Assembly: GCF_024519465.1 (NCBI RefSeq)
Contig: NZ_JALJRW010000007.1
Coordinates: 1 to 64,000, forward strand
Reading direction: 5' to 3'
DNA: 64,000 nucleotides
Origin: Stenotrophomonas sp. Ste86
GTDB taxonomy: Bacteria > Pseudomonadota > Gammaproteobacteria > Xanthomonadales > Xanthomonadaceae
The stretch's first letter is position 1. The number at the start of each line of letters is the position of its first letter. The notes beneath the pieces were generated by a model that did no database searches, had not been told where the DNA came from, and was given only the letters and a program-made list of their open reading frames with translations. A program made the position numbers and the translations under genes. Below are positions 33,621-42,033 of the stretch, in pieces.

Positions 33621-35086
33621 TCCGCCTGACCTTGTCCCAGCGCCTGTCGGTGGTCTTCTGCGCATTGTTGTTGGTGTGCTGCGGCGCGTTGATGTGGATC
33701 CAGATGCGCAGCACCGCCATGCACGAGCAGGAGACCGTGCAGCGGCTGTCGCGCGGGCTGGCCGAACATATCGCGCGCAGTGGTGAATTGATGGACGCGC
33801 GCGGCATGCGCGGCGGCGAAGTGCGCGCGCTGTTCGGCAAGCTGATGGCGGTCAATCCCAGCGTCGAGGTGTACCTGCTCGACGACGCGGGCCGCATCCT
33901 CGGCCATGACGCGCCCGACGGCCACCTCAAGCGCGACCGCGTGGACCTGGCGCCGGTACGCGCCCTGCTGCGCGACGAACCGTTGCCGATCCTCGGCGAC
34001 GACCCGCGCAGCGCCACCGGCCGCAAGGTGTTCAACGCCGCCCCGCTGTGGGTGCAGGGACGCCAGGCCGGCTACATCTACGTGGTGTTGGTGGGCGAGC
34101 AGCGCGAGGCGCTGGCCGCCAACATCGCCGCCAACGCGACCCTGCGCACGACGTTGTGGTCGTTGGCGATCCTGGCCGCGGTCGGGCTGTTGGCCGGCGT
34201 GGTCGCGTTCCGTTGGGTCACCCGGCCGCTGCGCCAGCTGACCCGCCGCATCCAGGCCTTCGACGTGGACGCCGCCGGTGCCGGCACGCCGCTGCCACCG
34301 ACCCCGCTGCGTCCCGGTGAGCGCGACGAACTGGCGATCCTGCAGCACAGCTTCGGGCACATGGGCCAGCGCCTGGGCGAGCAATGGCAGCAGTTGCGCG
34401 AACAGGACCTGCAGCGCCGCGAGCTGGTGGCCAACATTTCCCACGACCTGCGCACGCCGCTGTCCTCGCTGCACGGCTACCTGGAAACCCTGGCCCTGAA
34501 GGACGCCACGCTCAGCGCCGACGAGCGCCAGCGCTACCTTGGCATCGCGCTGGCGCAGAGCCGCAAGGTCGGTGCGCTGGCCCAGGCGTTGTTCGAACTG
34601 GCGCGGCTGGAACACGGCGCGGTCAGCCTGGACCTGCAGGCGTTCTCGCTGCCGGACCTGGTCCAGGATGTGTTCCAGAAATTCGAACTGGCCGCGCAGG
34701 CACGCCGGCAGACGCTCAGCGCGGACATACCGCCCGGGCTGCCGGCGGTCGTGGCGGATCTGCCATTGATCGAGCGCGTGCTGACTAACCTGCTCGACAA
34801 CGCCATCCGCCACACCCCTGAAGGCGGCCGCATCGAGGTGGTGCTACGCGCGCAGGACGGCGAGGTGCAGGTCGCCATCGCCGACACCGGACCGGGCATC
34901 GCGCCCGAGCGCCGCGCCGGGTTGTTCCATACGCCCCCGGCGCTGGGCAGTGCGCGCCCCGACAGCGGCGGGCTCGGCCTGTTGATCGTCCACCGCATCC
35001 TGCAACTTCACCACCGCGACATCCGCCTGATGGAAAGCCGCGAAGGCGCGCTGTTCGTGTTCACCCTGCCAACTGCCGCACGCTGA
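33617..35086 (+). CDS. sensor histidine kinase
   Basis: 489 residues, GTG start inside the regulator's stop. It has membrane helices near residues 9-28 and 178-200 flanking a 150-residue periplasmic sensor, a HAMP segment (FRWVTRPLRQLTRRI), HisKA with His276 in VANISHDLRTPLSSL, and a HATPase domain (NLLDNAIRHTPEGG, GGLGLLIVHRIL). No receiver is attached. The periplasmic position of the sensor fits detection of an envelope stress, but the signal is not known. Confidence 0.92.
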   Translation: MIRLTLSQRLSVVFCALLLVCCGALMWIQMRSTAMHEQETVQRLSRGLAEHIARSGELMDARGMRGGEVRALFGKLMAVNPSVEVYLLDDAGRILGHDAPDGHLKRDRVDLAPVRALLRDEPLPILGDDPRSATGRKVFNAAPLWVQGRQAGYIYVVLVGEQREALAANIAANATLRTTLWSLAILAAVGLLAGVVAFRWVTRPLRQLTRRIQAFDVDAAGAGTPLPPTPLRPGERDELAILQHSFGHMGQRLGEQWQQLREQDLQRRELVANISHDLRTPLSSLHGYLETLALKDATLSADERQRYLGIALAQSRKVGALAQALFELARLEHGAVSLDLQAFSLPDLVQDVFQKFELAAQARRQTLSADIPPGLPAVVADLPLIERVLTNLLDNAIRHTPEGGRIEVVLRAQDGEVQVAIADTGPGIAPERRAGLFHTPPALGSARPDSGGLGLLIVHRILQLHHRDIRLMESREGALFVFTLPTAAR

Positions 35087-35128
35087 TGCCCGGGGCGGGG
35101 ACATTGCGTCGACGGCCCGCGCGCGCTG

Positions 35129-35205
35129 GTAGAGCCGACCGTTGGTCGGCTGCACGCGCAGCCTGCGTGTGGTTTACGTGGAGCCGGCCAGCGGCCGGCA
35201 CTACC
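35129..35205. repeat. GTAG-type repeat followed by a GGCCAGCGGCC palindrome
   Basis: A head-form copy (GTAGAGCCGACCGTTGGTCGGCTGC) starts at 35129, and a tail-form copy of another class (GAGCCGGCCAGCGGCCGGCACTACC) occupies 35181-35205. The two stems differ, so they are separate insertions. They lie past the kinase gene stop. Confidence 0.82.
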
Positions 35206-35301
35206 CGCCAAACAACGTGGCGCGTTCCTCCCCGCAGGCGGGAAACGGCAAGGCGATCGTGGGCAGGTCAGCGACAACAACCGAGGCGCTGACGCGCGCC
35301 C

Positions 35302-35341
35302 AAAAAAAGACCCGACAGAGGGAGGGTTCTGTCGGGTCTGG
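35302..35341 (-). terminator. terminator of the phasin gene
   Basis: 11-bp perfect arms AGACCCGACAG and CTGTCGGGTCT close on a G-rich 10-base loop. On the minus strand the hairpin is followed by TTTTTTT, so it ends the phasin transcript. Confidence 0.92.
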
Positions 35342-35387
35342 GATTGCGTGGGGGGAGGGACCCACGCAAATTCGATGCTGTGTCTGC

Positions 35388-35744
35388 TCAGCCGCGCGTC
35401 TTGCCTGCGTCGGGCGTGGCGGCCGCGAACGGCTGCCGGGCGAGTTCGCCGAAGGCCTCGGAGGCCTTCAACCCAAGCCCCAGTACTTCCTGGTTGGCAT
35501 GGGTCCAGCGCTCGAGATTGTCGCGGGCCAACTTCGCACCCTTGGGCAGCAGCGTATCCGGTTGCCGTGACTGCACGATGTCACCGAAGAACCCACTGGT
35601 GGCGGTGATGTTCTTCTCCAGCGTCTTCAACTGCACCCCGAACATGCTTTCGGCATTTTCCAGGGCGAGCCGATTGGCACGCGTGGCCGTGGCGGCCAGC
35701 TGGCGGGTGTAGGCGCTGAAGGAATCGGTGAACGCGGACGTCAT
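35388..35744 (-). CDS. phasin-family protein
   Basis: 118 residues, mostly amphipathic helix, with the phasin-like pattern FTDSFSAYTRQLAATATRANRLALENAESMFG and SAEAFGEL-like C-terminal helix (LKASEAFGELARQP). Phasins coat polyhydroxyalkanoate granules in other bacteria; whether this organism makes such granules is not shown here. The ATG at 35744 has only a weak ribosome site; a longer in-frame start at 35807 adds Cys-rich residues that look non-coding. Confidence 0.75.
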   Translation of the reverse strand: MTSAFTDSFSAYTRQLAATATRANRLALENAESMFGVQLKTLEKNITATSGFFGDIVQSRQPDTLLPKGAKLARDNLERWTHANQEVLGLGLKASEAFGELARQPFAAATPDAGKTRG

Positions 35745-35893
35745 GGCAGGACGGCTCGAGAACGTTGATGCACTGCAGCATACGCCAAATATATTGCATT
35801 GCAACAACTTGTTGCCAGTTTGGTCTTGTTTCAGTCAAACCGCTTTTACATCAAGGGGTTGCTTAAACGCGCCGAGGGCGCTCGTTGCGCTGG

Positions 35894-35918
35894 GAGCCGG
35901 CCAGCGGCCGGCACTACC
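35894..35918. repeat. single GGCCAGCGGCC palindrome
   Basis: GAGCCGGCCAGCGGCCGGCACTACC, the same tail-form unit as at 35181-35205, lies just past the queD stop. Confidence 0.8.
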
Positions 35919-35927
35919 GTGGTGCGA

Positions 35928-36281
35928 TCAGCCGCGGTAGCGGCAGCCGGAGGTACAGGTCTCGTGCACGGTGACTTCGCTCAGCTGCGGCAGGGCCGGC
36001 TTGAGCTCTTTCCAGATCCAGATCGCCAGCCGTTCGCTGGTCGGATTCTCCAGGCCGGGGATGTCGTTGAGGTAGTGGTGGTCCAGGCGGTCGTAGATCG
36101 GCTGGAAGGCCGTTTTGACGTCGCCGAAATCCATGATCCAGCCGCTGTGCTCGCCCGGCTCGCCTTCGACTTTCAGCTCCACCCGGAACGAGTGCCCGTG
36201 CAGGCGCGCGCACTTGTGGCCCGGCGGCACGTTGGGGAGGAGGTGGGCAGCCTCGAGGGTAAAGACTTTGAAGATTTCCAT
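35928..36281 (-). CDS. queD: 6-carboxytetrahydropterin synthase
   Basis: Second enzyme of queuosine precursor synthesis: converts dihydroneopterin triphosphate to 6-carboxytetrahydropterin. The 117-residue protein has the zinc histidines His13 (LEAAHLLPN), His28 and His30 (ARLHGHSF), the catalytic Cys24, and later [12 protein letters not shown] with [12 protein letters not shown]. The start at 36281 fixes these at family positions. It is monocistronic and divergent from the TonB receptor gene. Confidence 0.93.
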   Translation of the reverse strand: MEIFKVFTLEAAHLLPNVPPGHKCARLHGHSFRVELKVEGEPGEHSGWIMDFGDVKTAFQPIYDRLDHHYLNDIPGLENPTSERLAIWIWKELKPALPQLSEVTVHETCTSGCRYRG

Positions 36282-36353
36282 TGGCGCATTGTACCGGTGG
36301 ACCTGCCGGGCGGTGACGGCAACAGCCCATCGCTCCTTCACGGAAACATTTCC

Positions 36354-36404
36354 ATCCGGATGAAGAGATGTTAGGTTCTCTTATATCCGTATGAAGAGAT
36401 GTTA
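36354..36404. promoter_or_regulatory. two direct repeats ATCCGKATGAAGAGATGTTA
   Basis: Copies at 36354-36373 and 36385-36404 differ at one base and start 31 bp apart, about three helical turns. They lie 66 bp before the TonB-receptor start and 73 bp before queD. This spacing fits an operator bound by two dimers on one face of the DNA. The regulator is not identified. Confidence 0.55.
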
Positions 36405-36469
36405 TTGGCCGGTTCATCGCCAGGCATGGATTACTGCGGAACTCGTCGTCCACCACCCCACTGAAGTCC

Positions 36470-39121
36470 ATGCCCAAGCACACCCTTCTTGTAGCGGCGC
36501 TTTCCGCCGCTCTGGCTACGCCTTTGCCCGCGTTCGCCGATGCCGCCCCCGATGCAACCGCCGATGCCGCCGGCGACAGCAAGACCCTTGCCGCCGTGCG
36601 GGTCACCGGTTCCAACATCAAACGTACCGATACCGAGTCGGCCAACCCGGTCCAGGTGATCGGCCGCCAGCAGCTGGAAGAGACCGGCAAGGCCACCGTC
36701 GCCGACCTGCTGCGCTCGATCTCGGCCAACACCGGCAACGCCAACAACGAAACCACCAACAACGGCTGGGCCTCCGGTTCGGCCGGCATCGGCCTGCGCG
36801 GGCTGTCGCAGAAGAACACGCTGGTGCTGCTCAACGGTCGGCGTCTGGCCAATTACGGCTTCCCGGCCGGCGGCCTGTCGGACACCTTCGTCAACCTCAA
36901 CGCGCTGCCGCTGGTGGCCGTGGAACGCATCGAAGTGCTCAAGGACGGCGCCTCGGCCGTCTACGGCTCCGACGCGGTGGCCGGCGTGGTCAACATCATC
37001 ACCCGGCAGAATTTCCAGGGCGCCGAACTCGGTGGCAGCCTCGGCACCGCCGACCAGGGCGGGCTGGACGAGCAGAACCTGAAGTTCGTCGGCGGCATCG
37101 GTGACCTGGATACCGACGGCTACAACATCCTGGTCAGCCTGGAAGGCTACAACCGCGAGCGCCTGGACCAGGACCAGCGCGACCTCACCAAATCCGGCAT
37201 CTACACCGACAAGCCTGGCGGGCGCTGGAACGGCTGGTCGGCCAAGGGCGCGCGCTACCTGGTCAATGGCACGTCGGTGCCGATGCTCGATGCCAGCGGC
37301 AACTGCCCGCAGGGCACCACGCTGGTGGCCAGCGCGCCGATCGACGGCCTGGCCGGCAACACCTGCGGCTTCAACCAGGCGCCGTACACCACGCTGATTC
37401 CCTCGACCAAGCGCTACCAGGCCTACGTCAACGGCACCTTCCGGGTGAACGACAACGTCGAGGCCTTCGGTGAAGTGCTCTACAGCGACATCAAGGGCGT
37501 GTCCTGGTTCGGCAGCAGCCCGTTCTTCACCCTGGAAAGCGGCCGTTTCGCGCTCAACGCCGATACCGGCCTGGCCGAACCGGTCTCCTCCAACCTGCCG
37601 GCCAGCAGCCCGTACAACCCGTACGGCCGCGCGGTGCCGATCGAGTACACCTTCTTCAACCTCGGCGCGACCATCAAGACCAACCGCTCGCAGGCCTACC
37701 GCGGCCTGGTCGGGCTGCGTGGCAGCCTGCAGAACTGGGACTGGGAAGTGGGCGCGTTCGGTGCGCGCAGCAGCGAGCGCGAAACCGTGTCCGGCGGCTT
37801 CGCCAACCGCTACGCACTGGCCGATGCGCTGGCCAGCGGCAGCTACAACCTGCTCAATCCGGCCGCGACGTCGCCGGAGGTTCTCAATGCGATCAACATC
37901 AGCACGCTGCGCCCGGCCGAATCGGTGCTGCAGGGCGTGGACGCCAAAATCTCCGGCGCGCTGGGCCACACCTGGGCTGGCGAGATCGGCTTCGCCGCCG
38001 GGGCCGAGTGGCGTCGCGAGAAACTGGACTCCAACAACCCCTGGCAGATCGATGCCGGCCTGCAGATCCGCCCGGCGATCGCCGAGGTGCACGGCGAGCG
38101 CAAGGTCACCGCCGCCTATGCCGAAGTCAACGTGCCGCTGGCCGAGCGCCTGGAACTGCAGGCGGCCGCGCGTGCCGACCACTACAGCGATTTCGGCGAT
38201 GCGTTCTCGCCCAAGCTGAGCCTGCGCTGGCAGCCGTGGGACATCCTGCTGGTGCGTGCGGCCGCTTCCAAGGGCTTCCGTGCGCCGTCGCTCTCGGAGA
38301 ATTCCAACAGCACCAGCATCGCCTACGGCAGCGTGATCGATCCGCGCGACCCGGACGTGCCGGGCTCGCGGCAGAACCCGACCTTCTTCACTGTCGGCAA
38401 CAACGATCTCAAGCCCGAGCGCACCAAGAGCTTCAATGCCGGCATCGTGCTCTCGCCGTGGTCCAACACCAGCCTGAGCGTGGATTACTACCGCATCGAG
38501 CTGGAAAACCTGGTGGGCACCAACAACACCCAGACCCTGGTCACCGACAACGTGCCGGGTGCGGTCAGCCGCGATGAGCGCGGCAAGCTGCTGGCGGTGT
38601 TCAACCGCTACCAGAACCTGAGTGAGCTGAAGACCTCCGGCTTCGATGTCGAACTGCGCCAACGCTTCCCGACCACGCAGGCCGGCGACTTCGGCCTGGG
38701 CACCGCCTTCACCCACGTGCGCAACTACAGCCGCCCGACCGTGGTCGGTGGCCCGCTGGTGGATTACGCCGGCAGCAACCTCGGCGCGACCCTGCCCAAG
38801 AACAAGGCGACCTCCACCTTCGACTGGAGCTACGGCGATTTCCGCACCGCGCTCACCTGGTACTACACCAGCGGCTATGACCAGAAGGCCAGCGCAGCGG
38901 CCACCGCCGTGCAGGACCGCGTGGACGCCTACAGCCAGTTCGATCTGTACCTGGGCTACACCGGCATCGACAAGCTGACCCTGTACGCCAAGATCCAGAA
39001 CCTGGCCGACGAGGAACCGCCGTACGACGCGTCCTTCCCGGGCATCCGCGCGCCGTACGACTTCAGCCAGTACGACCTGCGCGGCCGCTACTTCACCGTC
39101 GGCTTCGACTACCGCTTCTGA
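36470..39121 (+). CDS. TonB-dependent outer-membrane receptor
   Basis: 883 residues. Signal peptide MPKHTLLVAALSAALATPLPAFA, then a plug domain (VRVTGSNIKRTDTESANPVQVI, IGLRGLSQKNTLVLLNGRRLANYGF, EVLKDGASAVYGSDAVAGVVNIITR) and a 22-strand barrel with EVLYSDIKGVSWFG and GFRAPSLSENS, ending in an aromatic C-terminus FTVGFDYRF. The large barrel and the co-oriented M14 peptidase gene suggest peptide uptake, which is inference. The twin repeat upstream is its likely control site. Confidence 0.9.
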   Translation: MPKHTLLVAALSAALATPLPAFADAAPDATADAAGDSKTLAAVRVTGSNIKRTDTESANPVQVIGRQQLEETGKATVADLLRSISANTGNANNETTNNGWASGSAGIGLRGLSQKNTLVLLNGRRLANYGFPAGGLSDTFVNLNALPLVAVERIEVLKDGASAVYGSDAVAGVVNIITRQNFQGAELGGSLGTADQGGLDEQNLKFVGGIGDLDTDGYNILVSLEGYNRERLDQDQRDLTKSGIYTDKPGGRWNGWSAKGARYLVNGTSVPMLDASGNCPQGTTLVASAPIDGLAGNTCGFNQAPYTTLIPSTKRYQAYVNGTFRVNDNVEAFGEVLYSDIKGVSWFGSSPFFTLESGRFALNADTGLAEPVSSNLPASSPYNPYGRAVPIEYTFFNLGATIKTNRSQAYRGLVGLRGSLQNWDWEVGAFGARSSERETVSGGFANRYALADALASGSYNLLNPAATSPEVLNAINISTLRPAESVLQGVDAKISGALGHTWAGEIGFAAGAEWRREKLDSNNPWQIDAGLQIRPAIAEVHGERKVTAAYAEVNVPLAERLELQAAARADHYSDFGDAFSPKLSLRWQPWDILLVRAAASKGFRAPSLSENSNSTSIAYGSVIDPRDPDVPGSRQNPTFFTVGNNDLKPERTKSFNAGIVLSPWSNTSLSVDYYRIELENLVGTNNTQTLVTDNVPGAVSRDERGKLLAVFNRYQNLSELKTSGFDVELRQRFPTTQAGDFGLGTAFTHVRNYSRPTVVGGPLVDYAGSNLGATLPKNKATSTFDWSYGDFRTALTWYYTSGYDQKASAAATAVQDRVDAYSQFDLYLGYTGIDKLTLYAKIQNLADEEPPYDASFPGIRAPYDFSQYDLRGRYFTVGFDYRF

Positions 39122-39155
39122 CCTCATCCAGCGCACCGGAGCGTGCGTATCCACA

Positions 39156-39180
39156 GGGCCGGAAGGAACCGGCCCGTCTT
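39156..39180 (+). terminator. hairpin between the receptor and peptidase genes
   Basis: 7-bp perfect arms GGGCCGG and CCGGCCC close on AAGGAA and are followed by GTCTTT. It lies 35 bp past the receptor stop and 14 bp before the peptidase start. It could attenuate, letting only part of the transcripts read into the peptidase. Confidence 0.6.
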
Positions 39181-39193
39181 TCGGGGAATCGCT

Positions 39194-41776
39194 GTGTCTT
39201 TGCAACGTCGTCTGTTCTCTCCCATCGCCTGGGTGGCGCTGGTGCTGTCTGTGCTCGCTGCGCCTGCCTCCGCGCAGAGCGCGTACTTCTTCCCGGCCGG
39301 CGGTGATTTCGATCCGGCCGTGCCCACGCCCCAGCAGTTTCTCGGCTATGAGATCGGCAGCCGTTACACGCGGCACGATCAGCTGGTGGCCTACTTCAAC
39401 GCACTGGCCAAGCACTCGGACAAGATCAAGGTTGAAGAAATCGGCCGCAGCTACGAGGGCCGCCCGCTGCTGATCGCCACGGTGACCTCGGCGCAGAACC
39501 TGCAGAACCTGGACGCGCTGCGTCGCCAGCACGTCACCCTGGCCGATCCGGCGCAGCCGCTCTCGGCCGCCGGCAGCGGCCCGGTGGTGGTGTGGCTGGG
39601 CTACAGCGTGCACGGCAATGAAACCTCCAGCGGCGAAGCGGCGATGCTCACCGCCTACTACCTGGTCGCCAACCGCAGCGCGGAGACCGCGCAGTGGCTG
39701 CAGCAGGCGGTGGTGCTGTTCGATCCGGCGCAGAACCCGGACGGGCGCGACCGCGCGGCGAGCTGGCACAACGCCTATGCGTCCTCGCCGGCCTCGCCCG
39801 ATCCGGCCGACAAGGAGCACGTCGAGCCGTTCCCGCAGGGCCGCACCAACCACTACTTCACCGACCTCAACCGCGACTGGCTGGCCCTCACCCAGCAGGA
39901 CACGCGACCGAAGATCGCCTATTTCCACCAGTGGTACCCCAACGTCCAGATCGACTTCCACGAGATGGGCAAGGACAGCACCTACTACTTCGAGCCGTCA
40001 CCGGCGAGCATGCACAGCCCGCTGATTCCGGCATCGTCGTACGAGTTCAACAAGACCCTGGCCAAGTACCACGCGCAGGCACTGGATGCACTGGGCTCGC
40101 TGTATTACACGGGCGAGAACTTCGACAATTTCTCGCCGGTGTACGGCTCCACCTATCCGGATTTCCATGGTGCGGTCGGCGTGACCGTGGAGCAGGCCAG
40201 CTCGCGCGGCCGCGTGCAGGAATCGGCCAACGGGCTGCTGACCTTCGGCTTCACCATCCGCAACCAGGTGGCGACCGGACTGGGCACGGTGCGCGGCGCA
40301 GTGACCGAGCGCGATGGGCTGCTGAAGCTGCAGAAGGACTTCTTCCAGTCCGCACTGAAGCAGGCCAACCAGCAGCCGGTGAAGTCCTTCGTGTTCGGCG
40401 ACGCGGCCGATCCGGGCCTGACCCAGCGGCTGCTGGATCTGCTGCTGCAGCACCAGATCACGGTGCAGGCGTTGAGCGCCCCGGTCACCGTGGAGGGGCA
40501 GCGCTTCGAGCCGGGCAGCGCGTACGTCGTCCAGGCCGCGCAACCGCAGTTCCGCCTCGTGCATTCGATCTTCGCCGACACCCCGCCGATCAAGGGCGAT
40601 GTGTTCTACGGCAGCACCTCCTATGCGATCGCGCCGGCCTACGGCATCGCCTTCGCCGCGAGCCGCAGCCGCATTGCCGGTGGCGAGCGCGTGGCCAGCG
40701 TACCGGCCGCCAACGGTGGCGTGGTCGGCGGTCAGGCGGGCTACGCCTACGTGTTCGATTGGCGCGATTACAACGCCAGCCGCGCGCTGTATGCGCTGCA
40801 GGCCAAGGGCGTGGTGACCCGCGCGGCCTTCCAGCCGTTCACCGCGGCCACCGCGCAGGGTGAGCAGTCATTCGGCTATGGCAGCGTGGTGGTGCCGGTC
40901 GCGGGCCAGCCGCTGGCCGGTGCCGAGCTGCTTGCCGCGGTCGATGCGGTCGCACGCAGCAGTGGCGTGCACATCCAGGCGCTGTCCAGCGGGCAGAGCC
41001 GTGGCGGCATCGATCTGGGCAGTGACAGCGTCAAGGCGCTGCGCAAGCCGGCGGTGGCGCTGGTGATGGGCGAGGGCGTAAGCGCCACCGAGATCGGCTC
41101 GGCATGGTTCCTGCTTGATCAGCACCTGCAGTTGCCGGCCAGCAAGATCGATCCGGCCCAGCTGGGCAAGATCACGCTGGACCGCTACACCACCATTGTC
41201 CTGGCCGGCGGTACCTATGCCGGCGTGGACGCCACCGCAGTGGCGGCGCTCAAGCGCTGGATCAACGCCGGTGGCTCGCTGATCACCTACGGCACGGCCG
41301 CGCGCTGGGCGATCGAGCAGAAGCTCAGCGACGAAGTGCTGGGGCCGGAGGAGAAGGAGCCGGAAGGCGCCCGACGTGCGTTCGGCGACCAGCGCGACAT
41401 CGCAGCCATCGAGCGGGTGAGCGGCAACATCCTCAGCGCGGACGTGGACAACACGCATCCGCTGGGCTTCGGCGTGCCGCGTCGGCAGCTTGCGGTGAAC
41501 AAGGAAAACGGCCTGAGCTTCCAGCCCAGCCGCAATCCGTTCTCCACCGTGGTGCGCATCGACGAGGCGCCCAAGGTCAACGGCTACCTTTCCGAGCGCA
41601 ACCGCAGCCGCGTCGCCGGTGCCGCGTGGCTGCTGGTGTCCCCGCAGGGACAGGGCAACGTGGTGCTGTTCGCCGATGATCCGGCCCACCGCAAGTACTG
41701 GCACGGCACCGAGCGCCTGCTGTTGAACGCGATCTTCTTCGGCAACCAGCTCAACCCGAGCAAGCCGCGCGGGTAA
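39194..41776 (+). CDS. exported M14 zinc carboxypeptidase-like protein
   Basis: 860 residues from a GTG with a GGGGAA site. Signal peptide (LFSPIAWVALVLSVLAAPASA), then an M14 domain with the zinc ligands in YSVHGNETSSGEAAM and the third histidine region YPNVQIDFHEMGKDS. The catalytic-Glu area cannot be placed with confidence. The C-terminal half (about 400-860) is unassigned and contains a glutamine-amidotransferase-like stretch (TIVLAGGTYAGV...WINAGGSLITYGT). It is downstream of a TonB receptor, a common pairing for peptide scavenging. Confidence 0.85.
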   Translation: MSLQRRLFSPIAWVALVLSVLAAPASAQSAYFFPAGGDFDPAVPTPQQFLGYEIGSRYTRHDQLVAYFNALAKHSDKIKVEEIGRSYEGRPLLIATVTSAQNLQNLDALRRQHVTLADPAQPLSAAGSGPVVVWLGYSVHGNETSSGEAAMLTAYYLVANRSAETAQWLQQAVVLFDPAQNPDGRDRAASWHNAYASSPASPDPADKEHVEPFPQGRTNHYFTDLNRDWLALTQQDTRPKIAYFHQWYPNVQIDFHEMGKDSTYYFEPSPASMHSPLIPASSYEFNKTLAKYHAQALDALGSLYYTGENFDNFSPVYGSTYPDFHGAVGVTVEQASSRGRVQESANGLLTFGFTIRNQVATGLGTVRGAVTERDGLLKLQKDFFQSALKQANQQPVKSFVFGDAADPGLTQRLLDLLLQHQITVQALSAPVTVEGQRFEPGSAYVVQAAQPQFRLVHSIFADTPPIKGDVFYGSTSYAIAPAYGIAFAASRSRIAGGERVASVPAANGGVVGGQAGYAYVFDWRDYNASRALYALQAKGVVTRAAFQPFTAATAQGEQSFGYGSVVVPVAGQPLAGAELLAAVDAVARSSGVHIQALSSGQSRGGIDLGSDSVKALRKPAVALVMGEGVSATEIGSAWFLLDQHLQLPASKIDPAQLGKITLDRYTTIVLAGGTYAGVDATAVAALKRWINAGGSLITYGTAARWAIEQKLSDEVLGPEEKEPEGARRAFGDQRDIAAIERVSGNILSADVDNTHPLGFGVPRRQLAVNKENGLSFQPSRNPFSTVVRIDEAPKVNGYLSERNRSRVAGAAWLLVSPQGQGNVVLFADDPAHRKYWHGTERLLLNAIFFGNQLNPSKPRG

Positions 41777-41812
41777 CGCAACGCCGCCATCGCAAGGCAA
41801 CGGCGGCCACCC

Positions 41813-41960
41813 GTAGAGCCGACCGTTGGTCGGCTATCAGGACACCCGAACGAAGAGCAGCCGACCAACGGTCGGCCATCGCGATCCCACGTAGAGCCGA
41901 CCGTTGGTCGGCTATCAGGACACCCGAACGAAGAGCAGCCGACCAACGGTCGGCTCTACG
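41813..41960. repeat. two 78-bp head-tail pairs of GTAG-type repeats
   Basis: GTAGAGCCGACCGTTGGTCGGCTATC at 41813 and 41891 is each followed after 20 bp by the inverted form GCAGCCGACCAACGGTCGG. The two 78-bp modules are nearly identical; the last ends CTCTAC. The pairing resembles the inverted pair at 21713-21826. Confidence 0.88.
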
Positions 41961-41975
41961 GCCCGGATGCAAACC

Positions 41976-42010
41976 AAAAAAAGGGCGACGCATGAAGCGT
42001 CGCCCTTTTC
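41976..42010. terminator. bidirectional terminator between the peptidase and rhlE
   Basis: 13-bp perfect arms AAAAGGGCGACGC and GCGTCGCCCTTTT close on ATGAA, with A and T runs on either side. It serves convergent transcripts from both sides. Confidence 0.93.
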
Positions 42011-42033
42011 AATTCAACCGGTCCGCGAACGGA

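Noticed and set aside
36431..39961. Open frame of 1176 codons on the minus strand
   Set aside because: It lies opposite the TonB receptor and peptidase genes, has low-complexity Val/Ala/Arg/Gly composition and no domain. Long antisense frames are expected at this GC content.
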